From positions 4,562,001 through 4,626,000 of the forward strand of contig NZ_CP028843.1 of assembly GCF_003058325.1 (NCBI RefSeq): a DNA stretch of 64,000 nucleotides, read 5' to 3'. Below the pieces are notes generated by a model. The model was not told the DNA's origin. It searched no databases and saw nothing but the letters and a program-made list of their open reading frames with translations. Positions 48,789-58,390 of the stretch are shown piece by piece. This DNA comes from Methylobacterium currus. GTDB taxonomy: Bacteria; Pseudomonadota; Alphaproteobacteria; Rhizobiales; Beijerinckiaceae. Positions within the stretch are counted from its first letter, which is position 1. Every line of letters starts with the position of its first letter. The translations under genes were made by a program, and so were the position numbers.

Positions 48789-48914
48789 GCGACTCCGCTG
48801 GCCCGGGCGGGCCGTTGACCTCGAGGCATGGGCCCGATTCCGGGCTCTCGTGCAGCGTTCATCCCGATCTCGGGCAGGCGGGAGGTGGACGAGAACCGGG
48901 GCCGGTTCAAGGCA

Positions 48915-48942
48915 TGGCCAGGTATAAATGGCCAGGTATAAA
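48915..48942. repeat. Tandem 14-bp duplication
   Basis: TGGCCAGGTATAAA occurs twice in tandem (48915-48928 and 48929-48942), between the histidine phosphatase stop and the Pls/PosA-type gene. It adds a second TATACC-like element on the leftward strand. It may be simple slippage or a doubled promoter element. Confidence 0.5.
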
Positions 48943-48950
48943 ACGCGGCG

Positions 48951-49544
48951 TCAGGCCCAGCGCCGTCCGCCGCCTTCGAAGACCAGGATCCGGCCCTGGA
49001 GGATCTCGAGATGGGGCGCTTCCTCCGCCGAGGCCGTTCCCAGCGTCACCATGACGGCCCGGGCGACGCCGCCATGCGCCACGATGATCGTCGGCCGGTC
49101 GAGGGCGTCGAGGAGCGGGCGCACCCGCTCGGCCACCATGGCGTAGCTCTCCGCCCCCTCGCCCGGCGGGCAGAAGCCCCAGCGGTCGCGGTCGCGGGCC
49201 TGGGACCGGGCGGGATCGGTGCGGCGGACGTCCTTCCAGGTCAGACCCTCCCAGGCGCCGAAGCCGATCTCGCGCAGGCGGGGATCGATCGTGTAGCCGG
49301 AGGGATCGAGGCCGAGCGCCGCCCGCAGGCCCTCCATCGTGTGGCGTGTGCGCTCCATCGGGCTCGCGATGAAGGGAAGGGCGCCGACGCCGTCGCCGAG
49401 CAGGCGCGCCAAGCGTTCGCCGGCCTCCGCGGCCTGGCCCACGCCCTTGCGGTTGAGCGGCGTGTCGCGCTGGCCCTGGAGGCGGCCTTCGGCGTTCCAA
49501 TCGGTCTCGCCGTGGCGCACGAAGTAGAGCGGCGCGCGGCTCAC
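48951..49544 (-). CDS. Histidine phosphatase family protein
   Basis: This 197-residue enzyme starts YFVRHGETDWNAEGRLQGQRDTPLNRKG, the RHG phosphohistidine motif with the second conserved Arg, and carries FGAWEGLTW and a late VAHGGVARAVM with the second catalytic His. It belongs to the small phosphoglycerate-mutase-like phosphatases; the substrate may be a phospho-sugar or cobalamin-type intermediate, unknown here. It is divergent from the PPK2 gene, with about 105 bp between the starts. Confidence 0.9.
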   Translation of the reverse strand: MSRAPLYFVRHGETDWNAEGRLQGQRDTPLNRKGVGQAAEAGERLARLLGDGVGALPFIASPMERTRHTMEGLRAALGLDPSGYTIDPRLREIGFGAWEGLTWKDVRRTDPARSQARDRDRWGFCPPGEGAESYAMVAERVRPLLDALDRPTIIVAHGGVARAVMVTLGTASAEEAPHLEILQGRILVFEGGGRRWA

Positions 49545-49651
49545 CGGCGGGTCCTCTCGGCCGTCCTCTCGGAACGGCCCCGCTTGGCCGCCGTTATTCC
49601 GTCTACGATTCGTCGCACGCCGCTGTCCCCGCCGGAGCCGTCAGCCTCCCG

Positions 49652-50605
49652 ATGTCGAAGAAGAACCCGAAAGACAAGCCGGTTTCGCTGCCCGGCCATC
49701 CGCGCCCGTCCTCCGCCGCCTGGGCGAGCGAGGCCGGATCGCTGGCGGCGGCGAGCCTGGGCTTCCTCGCCGAGCACGGCGCGACCATTCCGGTGCCGCC
49801 GCCAGGGGTGGTGCAGTGCCGGCCCGAGGCGCCGTGCCGGCTCGCCGAGATCGACCCCGACGCGCCGGGCTCCTCCGACGGCAAGGCGGCCGCCGAGGCG
49901 GAGCTGCTGACGGTGCGCGCCCGCATCCAGGCGCTCCAGGAGCGGCTCTACGCCGAGCGCAAGCGCAGCCTGCTGGTCGTGCTGCAGGCGATCGATACCG
50001 GTGGCAAGGACGGCACGATCCGCCACGTCTTCGAGGGCGTGAACCCGCAAGGGTGCCGGGTCTCGTCGTTCAAGACCCCGAGCCCGGAGGAGCTCGACCA
50101 CGATTTCCTGTGGCGCTACCACCGCGAGGTGCCGACCCGCGGCATGATCGGGGTGTTCAACCGCAGCCATTACGAGGACGTGCTGATCGTCCGGGTGAAG
50201 GAGCTGGTGCCCGAGACGATGTGGCGGCCGCGCTACGACCTCATCAACGATTTCGAGCGCCTGCTCACCCTCTCGGGCACCACGGTGCTCAAGATCTTCC
50301 TGCACATCTCGAAGGCGGAGCAGAAGGAGCGGCTGGAGAGCCGGCTCGCCGATCCGACCAAGACCTGGAAGTTCGACCCCGCCGACATCGTCGAGAGGCA
50401 GGCCTGGGACGCCTACCAGGCGGCGTTCCAGGACGCGCTGACGCTCTGCGGCACGCGGCTCGCGCCCTGGCACGTGGTGCCGGCGAACCGCAAGTGGTTC
50501 CGCAACCTCGCGGTTGCCCGGCTGATCGCCGGCACGCTGGAGGCGATGGACCCGCGCTACCCGGAGCCGAAGGCGGATCTCACCGGGATCACGGTGCCGG
50601 ATTGA
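49652..50605 (+). CDS. Polyphosphate kinase 2 family protein (PPK2)
   Basis: This 317-residue enzyme has the PPK2 kinase core: Walker A DTGGKDGTIRHVF (about residues 115-127), the lid region FKTPSPEELDHDFLWRYH, Walker B-like IGVFNRSHYEDVL, and IFLHISKAEQKERLESRL, followed by a C-terminal WKFDPADIVER and PWHVVPANRKWFRN. PPK2 proteins use polyphosphate to phosphorylate nucleotides. The sequence resembles the class III group able to act on AMP and ADP, but class is judged by eye. An N-terminal extension of about 60 residues precedes the core. Confidence 0.92.
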   Translation: MSKKNPKDKPVSLPGHPRPSSAAWASEAGSLAAASLGFLAEHGATIPVPPPGVVQCRPEAPCRLAEIDPDAPGSSDGKAAAEAELLTVRARIQALQERLYAERKRSLLVVLQAIDTGGKDGTIRHVFEGVNPQGCRVSSFKTPSPEELDHDFLWRYHREVPTRGMIGVFNRSHYEDVLIVRVKELVPETMWRPRYDLINDFERLLTLSGTTVLKIFLHISKAEQKERLESRLADPTKTWKFDPADIVERQAWDAYQAAFQDALTLCGTRLAPWHVVPANRKWFRNLAVARLIAGTLEAMDPRYPEPKADLTGITVPD

Positions 50606-50611
50606 CGGGAT

Positions 50612-50630
50612 CGCCCGACCGCGTCGGGCG
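50612..50630. terminator. Hairpin after the PPK2 gene
   Basis: CGCCCGAC at 50612-50619 pairs with GTCGGGCG at 50623-50630 around CGC, starting seven bases after the PPK2 stop. It sits between convergent genes and is a likely terminator for PPK2. Confidence 0.5.
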
Positions 50631-50701
50631 CTTCATCCCACCCGCGACCTCAGGATGATGCTGGGGGTGGGACTGGATACTCACTCCGAAGGCGACCGCC
50701 G

Positions 50702-51358
50702 TTACGCCGCCTCGTCCCGCTTGCCGAGGCGCTTGTCGAGGTAGGTGTCCACCGTCTGGGTCAGCTCGTCGACCTTGCCGTCGAAGAAGTGGTTGGCGCC
50801 CTCGACGATCTGGTGCTCGATGATGACGCCCTTCTGGGTCTTCACCTTCTCGATCACCGGCATCACCTCGCGGGCCGGCGCCACCCGGTCCTCGGAGCCG
50901 TGCACGAACAGGCCCGAGGACGGGCAGGGGGCCAGGAAGCTGAAGTCGAAGCGGTTGGCCATCGCGGCGATCGAGATGAAGCCCTCGATCTCCGGGCGGC
51001 GCATCAGGAGCTGCATGCCGATCCAGGAGCCGAACGACACGCCGGCGATCCAGCAGGCCCGGGCCTCCGGGTTGACCGCCTGCACCCAGTCGAGGGCCGC
51101 CGCCGCATCCGACAGCTCGCCGACGCCGTGGTCGAACGCGCCCTGGCTGCGCCCGACGCCGCGGAAATTGAAGCGCAGGGCCGCGAAGCCGCGATTCGCG
51201 AACGTGTAGAACAGGTTGTAGACGATCTGGTTGTTCATCGTGCCGCCGAATTGCGGGTGCGGATGCAGCACGATGGCGATCGGGGCACCCTTCTGCTTCG
51301 GCGCCTGGTAGCGCCCCTCCAGCCGACCGGCGGGACCGGCGAAGATGACCTCGGGCAT
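50702..51358 (-). CDS. Alpha/beta hydrolase
   Basis: This 218-residue hydrolase starts at the ATG at 51358 (MPEVIFAGPAGRLEGRYQ). It carries the oxyanion region IVLHPHPQFGGTMNN, RFNFRGVGRSQG, the nucleophile elbow GVSFGS, the acid in VHGSEDRVAP and the base in EGANHFFDG. It belongs to the dienelactone-hydrolase-like family often annotated as KANL3/Tex30-type. The substrate is unknown. It is divergent from sufS, so the Irr-like boxes lie between the two starts and could affect it as well. An extended frame to 51454 would run into those boxes and is less likely. Confidence 0.87.
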   Translation of the reverse strand: MPEVIFAGPAGRLEGRYQAPKQKGAPIAIVLHPHPQFGGTMNNQIVYNLFYTFANRGFAALRFNFRGVGRSQGAFDHGVGELSDAAAALDWVQAVNPEARACWIAGVSFGSWIGMQLLMRRPEIEGFISIAAMANRFDFSFLAPCPSSGLFVHGSEDRVAPAREVMPVIEKVKTQKGVIIEHQIVEGANHFFDGKVDELTQTVDTYLDKRLGKRDEAA

Positions 51359-51463
51359 GAACGACCTCTTCTCGAGCTTCAAGGGTGCGTGAGCGCCGCG
51401 CGGAACCGGATGGCGAGCCCGGTCCCGCAGCTTGACTCGGGGTCCGTCTCCCATAAAAGCACC

Positions 51464-51480
51464 CTTAGAACGGTTCTAGA
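51464..51480. promoter_or_regulatory. Irr-type iron box 1 upstream of the suf operon
   Basis: TTAGAA and TTCTAG arms are separated by three bases, resembling the iron control element bound by the haem-responsive regulator Irr (TTTAGAA and TTCTAAA arms). It is one of two tandem sites about 19 bp apart centre to centre, ahead of sufS. Confidence 0.6.
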
Positions 51481-51482
51481 TG

Positions 51483-51499
51483 ACTAGAATCATTCTAAA
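51483..51499. promoter_or_regulatory. Irr-type iron box 2 upstream of the suf operon
   Basis: CTAGAA and TTCTAAA arms are separated by TCA, the better match of the two to an Irr box in its right half. With box 1 it covers the divergent promoter region, so binding could control suf and possibly the hydrolase gene. Confidence 0.6.
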
Positions 51500-51613
51500 A
51501 AGCAGGTGCCGCAGTCTCGCGCTTCGCGCCGGTGAGCACGCACCATCTGATTACGCGTGTCCGGAGCGGGCCTTAGCACGGCCCCCCGGGGGAAAGGCAA
51601 AGGAATTCAGCGC

Positions 51614-52789
51614 ATGGAGCGCTCGCGCGCCTATCTCGACCATAACGCCACCTCAGCCCTGCGGCCCGAGGTGGCGGAGGCGGTCGCGCGCGCGCTCATG
51701 GAGCTGCCCGGCAACCCGTCCTCGGTCCACCGCGAGGGGAGAGCCGCCCGCTCGGCCATCGAGGCGGCACGGGCCAGGGTCGCGGCCCTCGTCGGGGCGG
51801 CGCCATCGCAGGTGGTGTTCACCAGCGGCGGCACCGAGGCGGCCAACGCGGTCCTGTCGGGCTCCCTGCGCCGGCGCGGCCTGCCGGCGCCGACCCGGCT
51901 GCTCATCGGCGCGACCGAGCATCCCTGCTGTCTCCAGGGGCATCGCTTCCCGGACGACCGGACCGAGATCGTGCCGGTTGACGCCGACGGCACGGTGCAC
52001 CTCGGTGCGCTGGAGGCGCGGCTCTCGGCGCTCGCCGCAGAGGGCGTCACCGCCCTGGTCTCGGTCCAGACCGCCAACAACGAGACCGGAACGGTCCAGC
52101 CCCTGGCGAGGGTTGCGGCGCTGGCATGCCAGCACGGCGCCCTGCTCCACAGCGACGCGGTCCAGGCCGCTGGACGGATATCGGTTGCACGCAATATATT
52201 CAGCGCCGATGCCCTGACCCTGTCGGGGCACAAGCTCGGCGCGCCGAAGGGCGTCGGCGCGATCGTGCTCGGGGAGGGCGCGACCCTGGAACCGGGCTTC
52301 CTCCGCGGCGGCGGGCAGGAGGCCCGCCTGCGGGCCGGGACCGAGAACGTTCCGGGCATCATCGGATTCGGTGTCGCGGCGGAGCTGGCGCTGGCGGCCA
52401 TGCCGGCGGAGGCCGTCCGCCTCGCGGCTTTGCGCGACGCGATCGAGGCCGGCATGCGGGCGCGCGCGCCGGACGCGGTCGTGTTCGGAACGGGAGCCGA
52501 GCGCCTATCCAACACCTCGTGCTTCGCGGTGCCGGGGCTCAAGGCCGAGACGGCCCTGATCGCCCTCGACCTCGACGGGGTGGCAGTCTCGTCCGGGGCG
52601 GCCTGCGCCTCGGGCAAGGTGTCGCGCTCCGGCGTGCTCGCGGCGATGGGGGTCGATCCGGCCCTGTCCGCGGGAGCGTTGCGCGTCAGTTTGGGGTGGA
52701 ACAGCCGGCAAGAGGACGGGGAAAGGTTCCTCGCGGCCTTCGATCGGCTGGTTTCGTCCCTATATAAGCGCCGGGAACGGGCCGCATGA
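51614..52789 (+). CDS. Cysteine desulfurase, NifS/IscS-like (first suf operon gene)
   Basis: This 391-residue PLP enzyme removes sulfur from cysteine for Fe-S cluster assembly. The ATG at 51614 follows an AGGA ribosome site. It contains YLDHNATSALRPEV, SGGTEAANAV, ATEHPCC, NNETGTVQPL, the PLP lysine in LSGHKLGAPKG, RAGTENV, and the catalytic cysteine in SSGAACASGKVSRSG. This is the class I (IscS/NifS) type, distinct from the SufS-type enzyme later in the operon. In rhizobial suf operons the same first position is called sufS2. sufB follows 68 bp later. Confidence 0.93.
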   Translation: MERSRAYLDHNATSALRPEVAEAVARALMELPGNPSSVHREGRAARSAIEAARARVAALVGAAPSQVVFTSGGTEAANAVLSGSLRRRGLPAPTRLLIGATEHPCCLQGHRFPDDRTEIVPVDADGTVHLGALEARLSALAAEGVTALVSVQTANNETGTVQPLARVAALACQHGALLHSDAVQAAGRISVARNIFSADALTLSGHKLGAPKGVGAIVLGEGATLEPGFLRGGGQEARLRAGTENVPGIIGFGVAAELALAAMPAEAVRLAALRDAIEAGMRARAPDAVVFGTGAERLSNTSCFAVPGLKAETALIALDLDGVAVSSGAACASGKVSRSGVLAAMGVDPALSAGALRVSLGWNSRQEDGERFLAAFDRLVSSLYKRRERAA

Positions 52790-52857
52790 GCGTGCTGCCC
52801 ATTCCGGCCGTGTCATCACCTCGCGGCCCTTGAAGCCGTCAGCGGTAGGAGACGGGT

Positions 52858-54327
<1,470 letters not shown>

Positions 54328-54352
54328 TCTGAACGACACCTTCGACGACGGC

Positions 54353-54592
54353 ATGCTGCGCGCTGCGCACCGGCACAGCGCCCGGCATGCCGACGAGGTC
54401 AGGAGCAGCGTTCAATGCGGATGCTTCTCCTGGCTCAACGTATTCGCACCGAACGAAATCACGGATTGGATCGCCGGAGAAGCCACGGCCCTCTGTCCCC
54501 ATTGCGGCATTGATGCGGTCATCGGCGACCTGTCGGGCTTTCCAGCCGGGAGCCGGGTTTTCCTGCAGGCGATGCACCGGCACTGGCTTTAA
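54353..54592 (+). CDS. Small zinc-ribbon-like protein between sufB and sufC
   Basis: The 79 codons from the ATG at 54353 encode LRAAHRHSARHADEVRSSVQCGCFSWLNVF, then EITDWIAGEATALCPHCGIDAVIG. The CxC and CPxC pairs look like a metal-binding ribbon, and the pattern is found in a small conserved family of unknown function. The reading frame extends eight codons upstream (LNDTFDDG), which looks like the missing N-terminus, but there is no ATG, GTG or TTG there; a CTG at 54329 lies right after the sufB stop. Translation may begin at the CTG or at the internal ATG. The position suggests a link to Fe-S assembly or a recent insertion. Confidence 0.75.
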   Translation: MLRAAHRHSARHADEVRSSVQCGCFSWLNVFAPNEITDWIAGEATALCPHCGIDAVIGDLSGFPAGSRVFLQAMHRHWL

Positions 54593-54607
54593 GGGAATTT
54601 GACGAAA

Positions 54608-55360
54608 ATGCTCGAGATCAAGAACCTGGTCGTCAACATCGAGGACAAGCGCATCCTCAACGGCCTCAGCCTGACCGTCAATGACGGCGAGGTCGCCGCC
54701 ATCATGGGGCCGAACGGCTCCGGCAAGTCGACCCTGTCCTACGTCATCGCCGGCAAGGAGGATTACGAGGTCCTCGACGGCGAGATCCTGCTCGACGGCG
54801 AGAACATCCTGGAGATGGAGGCGGATGCCCGCGCCGCCGCCGGCATCTTCCTGGCCTTCCAGTACCCGCTGGAGATCCCGGGCGTCGGCACGATGACCTT
54901 CCTCAAGGCGGCGATGAACGCCCAGCGCAAGACCCGCGGCGAGGAGGAGCTGACCACGCCCGACTTCATGCGCCAGGTCTTCGCGGCGGCCGACAAGCTC
55001 GAGATCAACCGCGAGATGCTCAAGCGCGCGCTCAATGTCGGGTTCTCCGGCGGCGAGAAGAAGCGCATGGAGATCCTGCAGATGGCGCTCCTGTCGCCGC
55101 GCTTCTGCGTCCTCGACGAGACCGATTCCGGCCTCGACATCGACGCCCTGCGGATCGTCTCGGAGGGCGTGAACGCGCTCCGCGCCAAGGACCGCAGCTT
55201 CCTGGTCATCACCCACTACCAGCGCCTGCTCAACCACATCGTGCCCGACACCGTGCACGTGATGGCGCAGGGCCGGGTGGTGAAGTCCGGCGGCAAGGAG
55301 CTCGCCCTCGAGCTCGAGGCCTCGGGCTACGCCGAGTACCGGTCGAACGAGGCCGCGTGA
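54608..55360 (+). CDS. sufC: Fe-S cluster assembly ATPase SufC
   Basis: This 250-residue ABC-type ATPase drives the SufBCD scaffold. The ATG at 54608 gives the standard start ([16 protein letters not shown]) with an AAGGGAA ribosome site; a TTG three codons upstream is too close to it. Walker A is [11 protein letters not shown], the signature is [16 protein letters not shown], Walker B is [15 protein letters not shown], and the switch His is in ITHYQRLL. Also typical is [13 protein letters not shown]. Its stop overlaps an upstream GTG of sufD. Confidence 0.95.
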   Translation: MLEIKNLVVNIEDKRILNGLSLTVNDGEVAAIMGPNGSGKSTLSYVIAGKEDYEVLDGEILLDGENILEMEADARAAAGIFLAFQYPLEIPGVGTMTFLKAAMNAQRKTRGEEELTTPDFMRQVFAAADKLEINREMLKRALNVGFSGGEKKRMEILQMALLSPRFCVLDETDSGLDIDALRIVSEGVNALRAKDRSFLVITHYQRLLNHIVPDTVHVMAQGRVVKSGGKELALELEASGYAEYRSNEAA

Positions 55361-55362
55361 CC

Positions 55363-56682
55363 ATGGCCGACGTCACCACCCTCCGCACCGCCGCCGAGAC
55401 GGGCCTCTCGAAGCTGTTCGAGGTCCAGCGGCTCAAGCTCCCGGGGGCGGCCATCGCCCGCGAGGAAGCGTTTCGCTATTTCGAGGCGGCGGGCCTGCCG
55501 CATCGCCGCGTCGAGGCGTTCAAGTACACCGACCTGCGCGCCGCCGTCCGCGAGGCGGCGCCGCCGGCCGATGCGCCGGATGCCGAGACCGCCCGCAACG
55601 CCGTCAAGACGGCGCGGGGCTTCGCCGGGATCGAGGCCGCGCGCCTCACCTTCGTCAACGGCCATCTGGTCGCGGCGCTCTCCGACCTCGCCGGCCTTCC
55701 CGAAGGCCTGGAGGTGGTGCCCTTCGCGAAGGCCATGGCCGAGGGGCACCCGCTCCTCGACCATCTCGCCCCGGTCGAGCAGACCCGCGAGAACCCGATC
55801 TACCAGCTCAACGCCGCCTTCATGGCGGACGGGGCGGTGATCCGGGTCGCCGACGGCGCCAGGATCGAGCGGGCCCTGCACCTGCGCTTCATCGGCACCG
55901 GGACGTCGCCGTTCTCGACCGCGACCCGCGTGCTGGTCGTCGCCGGCGCGGAATCCGAGGTCACGCTGCTCGAGAGCCACGAGGGCCCGGACAGGATCGC
56001 CTACCAGCCCAACGACGTCCTCGATGTCGTGGTCGGCGACCGCGCCCGCGTGCTGCACAGCCGCCTCAACCTCGAGGGCAACGCCGCCATCGCGCTCTCG
56101 ACCGTCTCGGCCCGCCTCGGTGCCGGCTCGCATATCGAGACCGTCAACGTAGTGACCGGGGCGGTGCTGTCGCGCCACCAGCTCTACCTGCACTTTGCAG
56201 GGGACGACGCGACCGCCACCGTCAACGGCGCCGCGATGATCCGCGACGGCCAGCTGGCCGACTCGACGCTGCTCGCCGACCACGCCGCCCTCGGCGGTAT
56301 CAGCCGCGAGCAGTTCAAGACGGTGATCGACGGCGACGCCACCGGCGTGTTCCAGGGCAAGATCATCGTCCGCCAGGTCGCCCAGAAGACCGACGGCAAG
56401 ATGAAGTCCGACTGCCTCCTCCTCAGCGACGAGGGGCAGATGATGAACAAGCCGGAGCTGGAGATCTTCGCCGACGACGTGGCCTGCGGCCACGGCGCCA
56501 CCTGCGGCGCGCCGGACGACGACCTCTTGTTCTACCTGATGGCCCGCGGCCTGCCGCGCGCCCAGGCGGAGAGCCTGCTGGTCCAGGCCTTCCTCGGCGA
56601 GGCGATCGAGGCGGTCACCCACGAGGGAGCCCGCGAGGCGATGATCGCCGAGATCGAGGCCTGGCTGTCCCGCCGCGGCTAA
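55363..56682 (+). CDS. sufD: Fe-S cluster assembly protein SufD
   Basis: This protein of about 439 residues has the SufD signature: VEAFKYTDLRA near residue 45, ENPIYQLNAAFMADGAVIRV, a beta-helix core, and the C-terminal GVFQGKIIVRQVAQKTDGKMKSDCLLLSDEGQMMNKPELEIFADDVACGHGATCG, with HGAT conserved. A GTG at 55357 overlapping the sufC stop is an alternative start two codons upstream; either way the genes are coupled. A strong hairpin separates it from the next gene. Confidence 0.94.
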   Translation: MADVTTLRTAAETGLSKLFEVQRLKLPGAAIAREEAFRYFEAAGLPHRRVEAFKYTDLRAAVREAAPPADAPDAETARNAVKTARGFAGIEAARLTFVNGHLVAALSDLAGLPEGLEVVPFAKAMAEGHPLLDHLAPVEQTRENPIYQLNAAFMADGAVIRVADGARIERALHLRFIGTGTSPFSTATRVLVVAGAESEVTLLESHEGPDRIAYQPNDVLDVVVGDRARVLHSRLNLEGNAAIALSTVSARLGAGSHIETVNVVTGAVLSRHQLYLHFAGDDATATVNGAAMIRDGQLADSTLLADHAALGGISREQFKTVIDGDATGVFQGKIIVRQVAQKTDGKMKSDCLLLSDEGQMMNKPELEIFADDVACGHGATCGAPDDDLLFYLMARGLPRAQAESLLVQAFLGEAIEAVTHEGAREAMIAEIEAWLSRRG

Positions 56683-56690
56683 GCACGACC

Positions 56691-56714
56691 GGGCCGGCTC
56701 TCCGGAGCCGGCCC
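56691..56714. other. Intercistronic hairpin between sufD and sufS
   Basis: GGGCCGGCTC at 56691-56700 pairs perfectly with GAGCCGGCCC at 56705-56714 around TCCG, starting eight bases after the sufD stop. Lacking a T-run, it may be an attenuator, an mRNA-stabilising stem or a weak terminator within the operon. Confidence 0.55.
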
Positions 56715-56742
56715 CTCTCACGCCCCTGCACGAGAGCCCGAC

Positions 56743-57987
56743 ATGAACGCACCCGTTCTCCAGACCCCCTACGACGTCGAGGCGATCCGGGCGCAATTCC
56801 CGATCCTGTCGCAGCAGGTCTACGGCAAACCGCTCGTCTACCTCGACAATGCCGCCTCGGCGCAGAAGCCGCGGGCGGTGATCGACGCCATGTCGGGGGC
56901 GATGGAGACGGCCTACGCCAACGTGCATCGCGGCCTGCACTTCATGGCGAACGCCGCCACGGAGGGGTTCGAGGGCGCCCGCGAGACGACGCGGCAGTTC
57001 CTCAACGCCCGTTCCACCGACGAGATCATCTTCACCCGCAACGCCACCGAGGCCTACAATCTCGTGGCGACCTGCATGGGCTGGGCCGGGCTGATCGGCG
57101 AGGGTGACGAGATCATCCTGTCGATCATGGAGCACCATTCCAACATCGTGCCCTGGCACTTCCTGCGCGAGCGCCGCGGCGCCGTGCTGAAATTCGCCCC
57201 CGTCGACGACGAGGGCAATTTCCTGGTCGAGGAGTACGAGAAGCTCTTCACGCCGAAGACCAAGATGGTGGCGATCAGCCACATGTCGAACGTTCTCGGC
57301 ACCATCACGCCGGCCGAGGAGATCGTCCGCATCGCCCACGCCCACGGCGTGCCGGTGCTGCTCGACGGGGCCCAGAGCGCGGTGCACCAGGCGATCGACG
57401 TCCAGGCCCTCGATTGCGACTTCTTCGTCTTCACCGGCCATAAGGTCTACGGCCCGACCGGCATCGGCGTGCTCTACGGCAAGAAGGAGTGGCTGGAGCG
57501 CCTGCCGCCCTACCAGGGCGGCGGCGAGATGATCGAGATCGTCGAGGAGGAGCGCATCACCTACAACGCGCCCCCGCACCGCTTCGAGGCCGGCACCCCG
57601 GCGATCATCGAGGCGATCGGGCTCGGCGCCGCCCTCGAATTCATGATGTCGCTCGGCCGCGAGCGCATCGCCGCCCACGAGGCGCATCTCCTCGCCTACG
57701 CACAGGAGCGGCTGCGGGGCATGAACAGCCTCAGGATCATCGGCACCGCGAAGGCCAAGGGCGCGGTGATCTCCTTCGAGATGAAGGGCGCGCATGCCCA
57801 CGACGTCGCGACCGTCATCGACCGCCAGGGCGTCGCGGTGCGGGCCGGCACCCATTGCGCCATGCCGCTCTTGAAGCGCTTCGGCACCACGTCGACCTGT
57901 CGCGCCTCGTTCGGCCTGTATAATACGACGGCGGAGATCGACGCTCTCGTCTCGGCCCTGACCCGGGCCGAGCGGATGTTCGCGTGA
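56743..57987 (+). CDS. sufS: Cysteine desulfurase SufS
   Basis: This 414-residue class II desulfurase carries YLDNAASAQKP, NVHRGLHFMAN, FTRNATEAYNLVA, MEHHSNIVPW, HMSNVLGT, DGAQSAVH, the PLP lysine in FTGHKVYGPTG, RFEAGTPAI, and the catalytic cysteine in STCRASFG. It differs from the first-gene enzyme, so this operon has two desulfurase types. It should deliver sulfur to SufBCD. The DUF59 gene follows eight bases later. Confidence 0.95.
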   Translation: MNAPVLQTPYDVEAIRAQFPILSQQVYGKPLVYLDNAASAQKPRAVIDAMSGAMETAYANVHRGLHFMANAATEGFEGARETTRQFLNARSTDEIIFTRNATEAYNLVATCMGWAGLIGEGDEIILSIMEHHSNIVPWHFLRERRGAVLKFAPVDDEGNFLVEEYEKLFTPKTKMVAISHMSNVLGTITPAEEIVRIAHAHGVPVLLDGAQSAVHQAIDVQALDCDFFVFTGHKVYGPTGIGVLYGKKEWLERLPPYQGGGEMIEIVEEERITYNAPPHRFEAGTPAIIEAIGLGAALEFMMSLGRERIAAHEAHLLAYAQERLRGMNSLRIIGTAKAKGAVISFEMKGAHAHDVATVIDRQGVAVRAGTHCAMPLLKRFGTTSTCRASFGLYNTTAEIDALVSALTRAERMFA

Positions 57988-57994
57988 GGACCCC

Positions 57995-58384
57995 ATGACC
58001 GACACCCCAGCCGCGGGCGGCGCGAATACGCCGCAGCTGAACGCCCAAGTGAATGCCCCGGCGATCCCGCCGGAGGAGATGGACCGGCTGACCGACGGCA
58101 TCGTGGCGGCGCTCAAATCCGTCTACGACCCGGAGATCCCGGCCGACATCTACGAGCTTGGCCTGATCTACCGTGTCGACATTGCCGACGACCGCAACGT
58201 CGCCATCGACATGACCCTGACGGCGCCGGGCTGCCCGGTGGCCGGCGAGATGCCGGGCTGGGTCGAGAACGCCGTCTCGGCGGTGCCGGGCGTCGCCGGG
58301 TGCAGCGTCACCATGGTGTTCGACCCGCCGTGGGACCAGAGCCGGATGTCCGACGAGGCCCGCATCGCGCTCGACATGTGGTGA
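57995..58384 (+). CDS. sufT: SufT-like DUF59/MIP18 family protein
   Basis: This 129-residue protein has the DUF59 core: ALKSVYDPEIPADIYELGLIYRVDI, then MTLTAPGCPVAGEMPGWVENAVSAVPGV and VFDPPWDQSRMSDEARIALDMW. The TAPGCP cysteine is conserved. SufT assists Fe-S cluster maturation or delivery. It occupies the position called sufX in rhizobial suf operons. An extension of about 25 residues precedes the domain. Confidence 0.93.
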   Translation: MTDTPAAGGANTPQLNAQVNAPAIPPEEMDRLTDGIVAALKSVYDPEIPADIYELGLIYRVDIADDRNVAIDMTLTAPGCPVAGEMPGWVENAVSAVPGVAGCSVTMVFDPPWDQSRMSDEARIALDMW

Positions 58385-58390
58385 GGGCGG

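Noticed and set aside
45873..48818. 981-codon open frame on the plus strand
   Set aside because: It is antisense to the Pls/PosA-type synthetase and is low-complexity Arg/Asp/Gly/Val sequence with no domain, a usual by-product of GC-rich coding DNA.
51360..51454. N-terminal extension of the alpha/beta hydrolase
   Set aside because: The added residues are basic and family-unlike, and the ATG at 51358 fits the homologous start.
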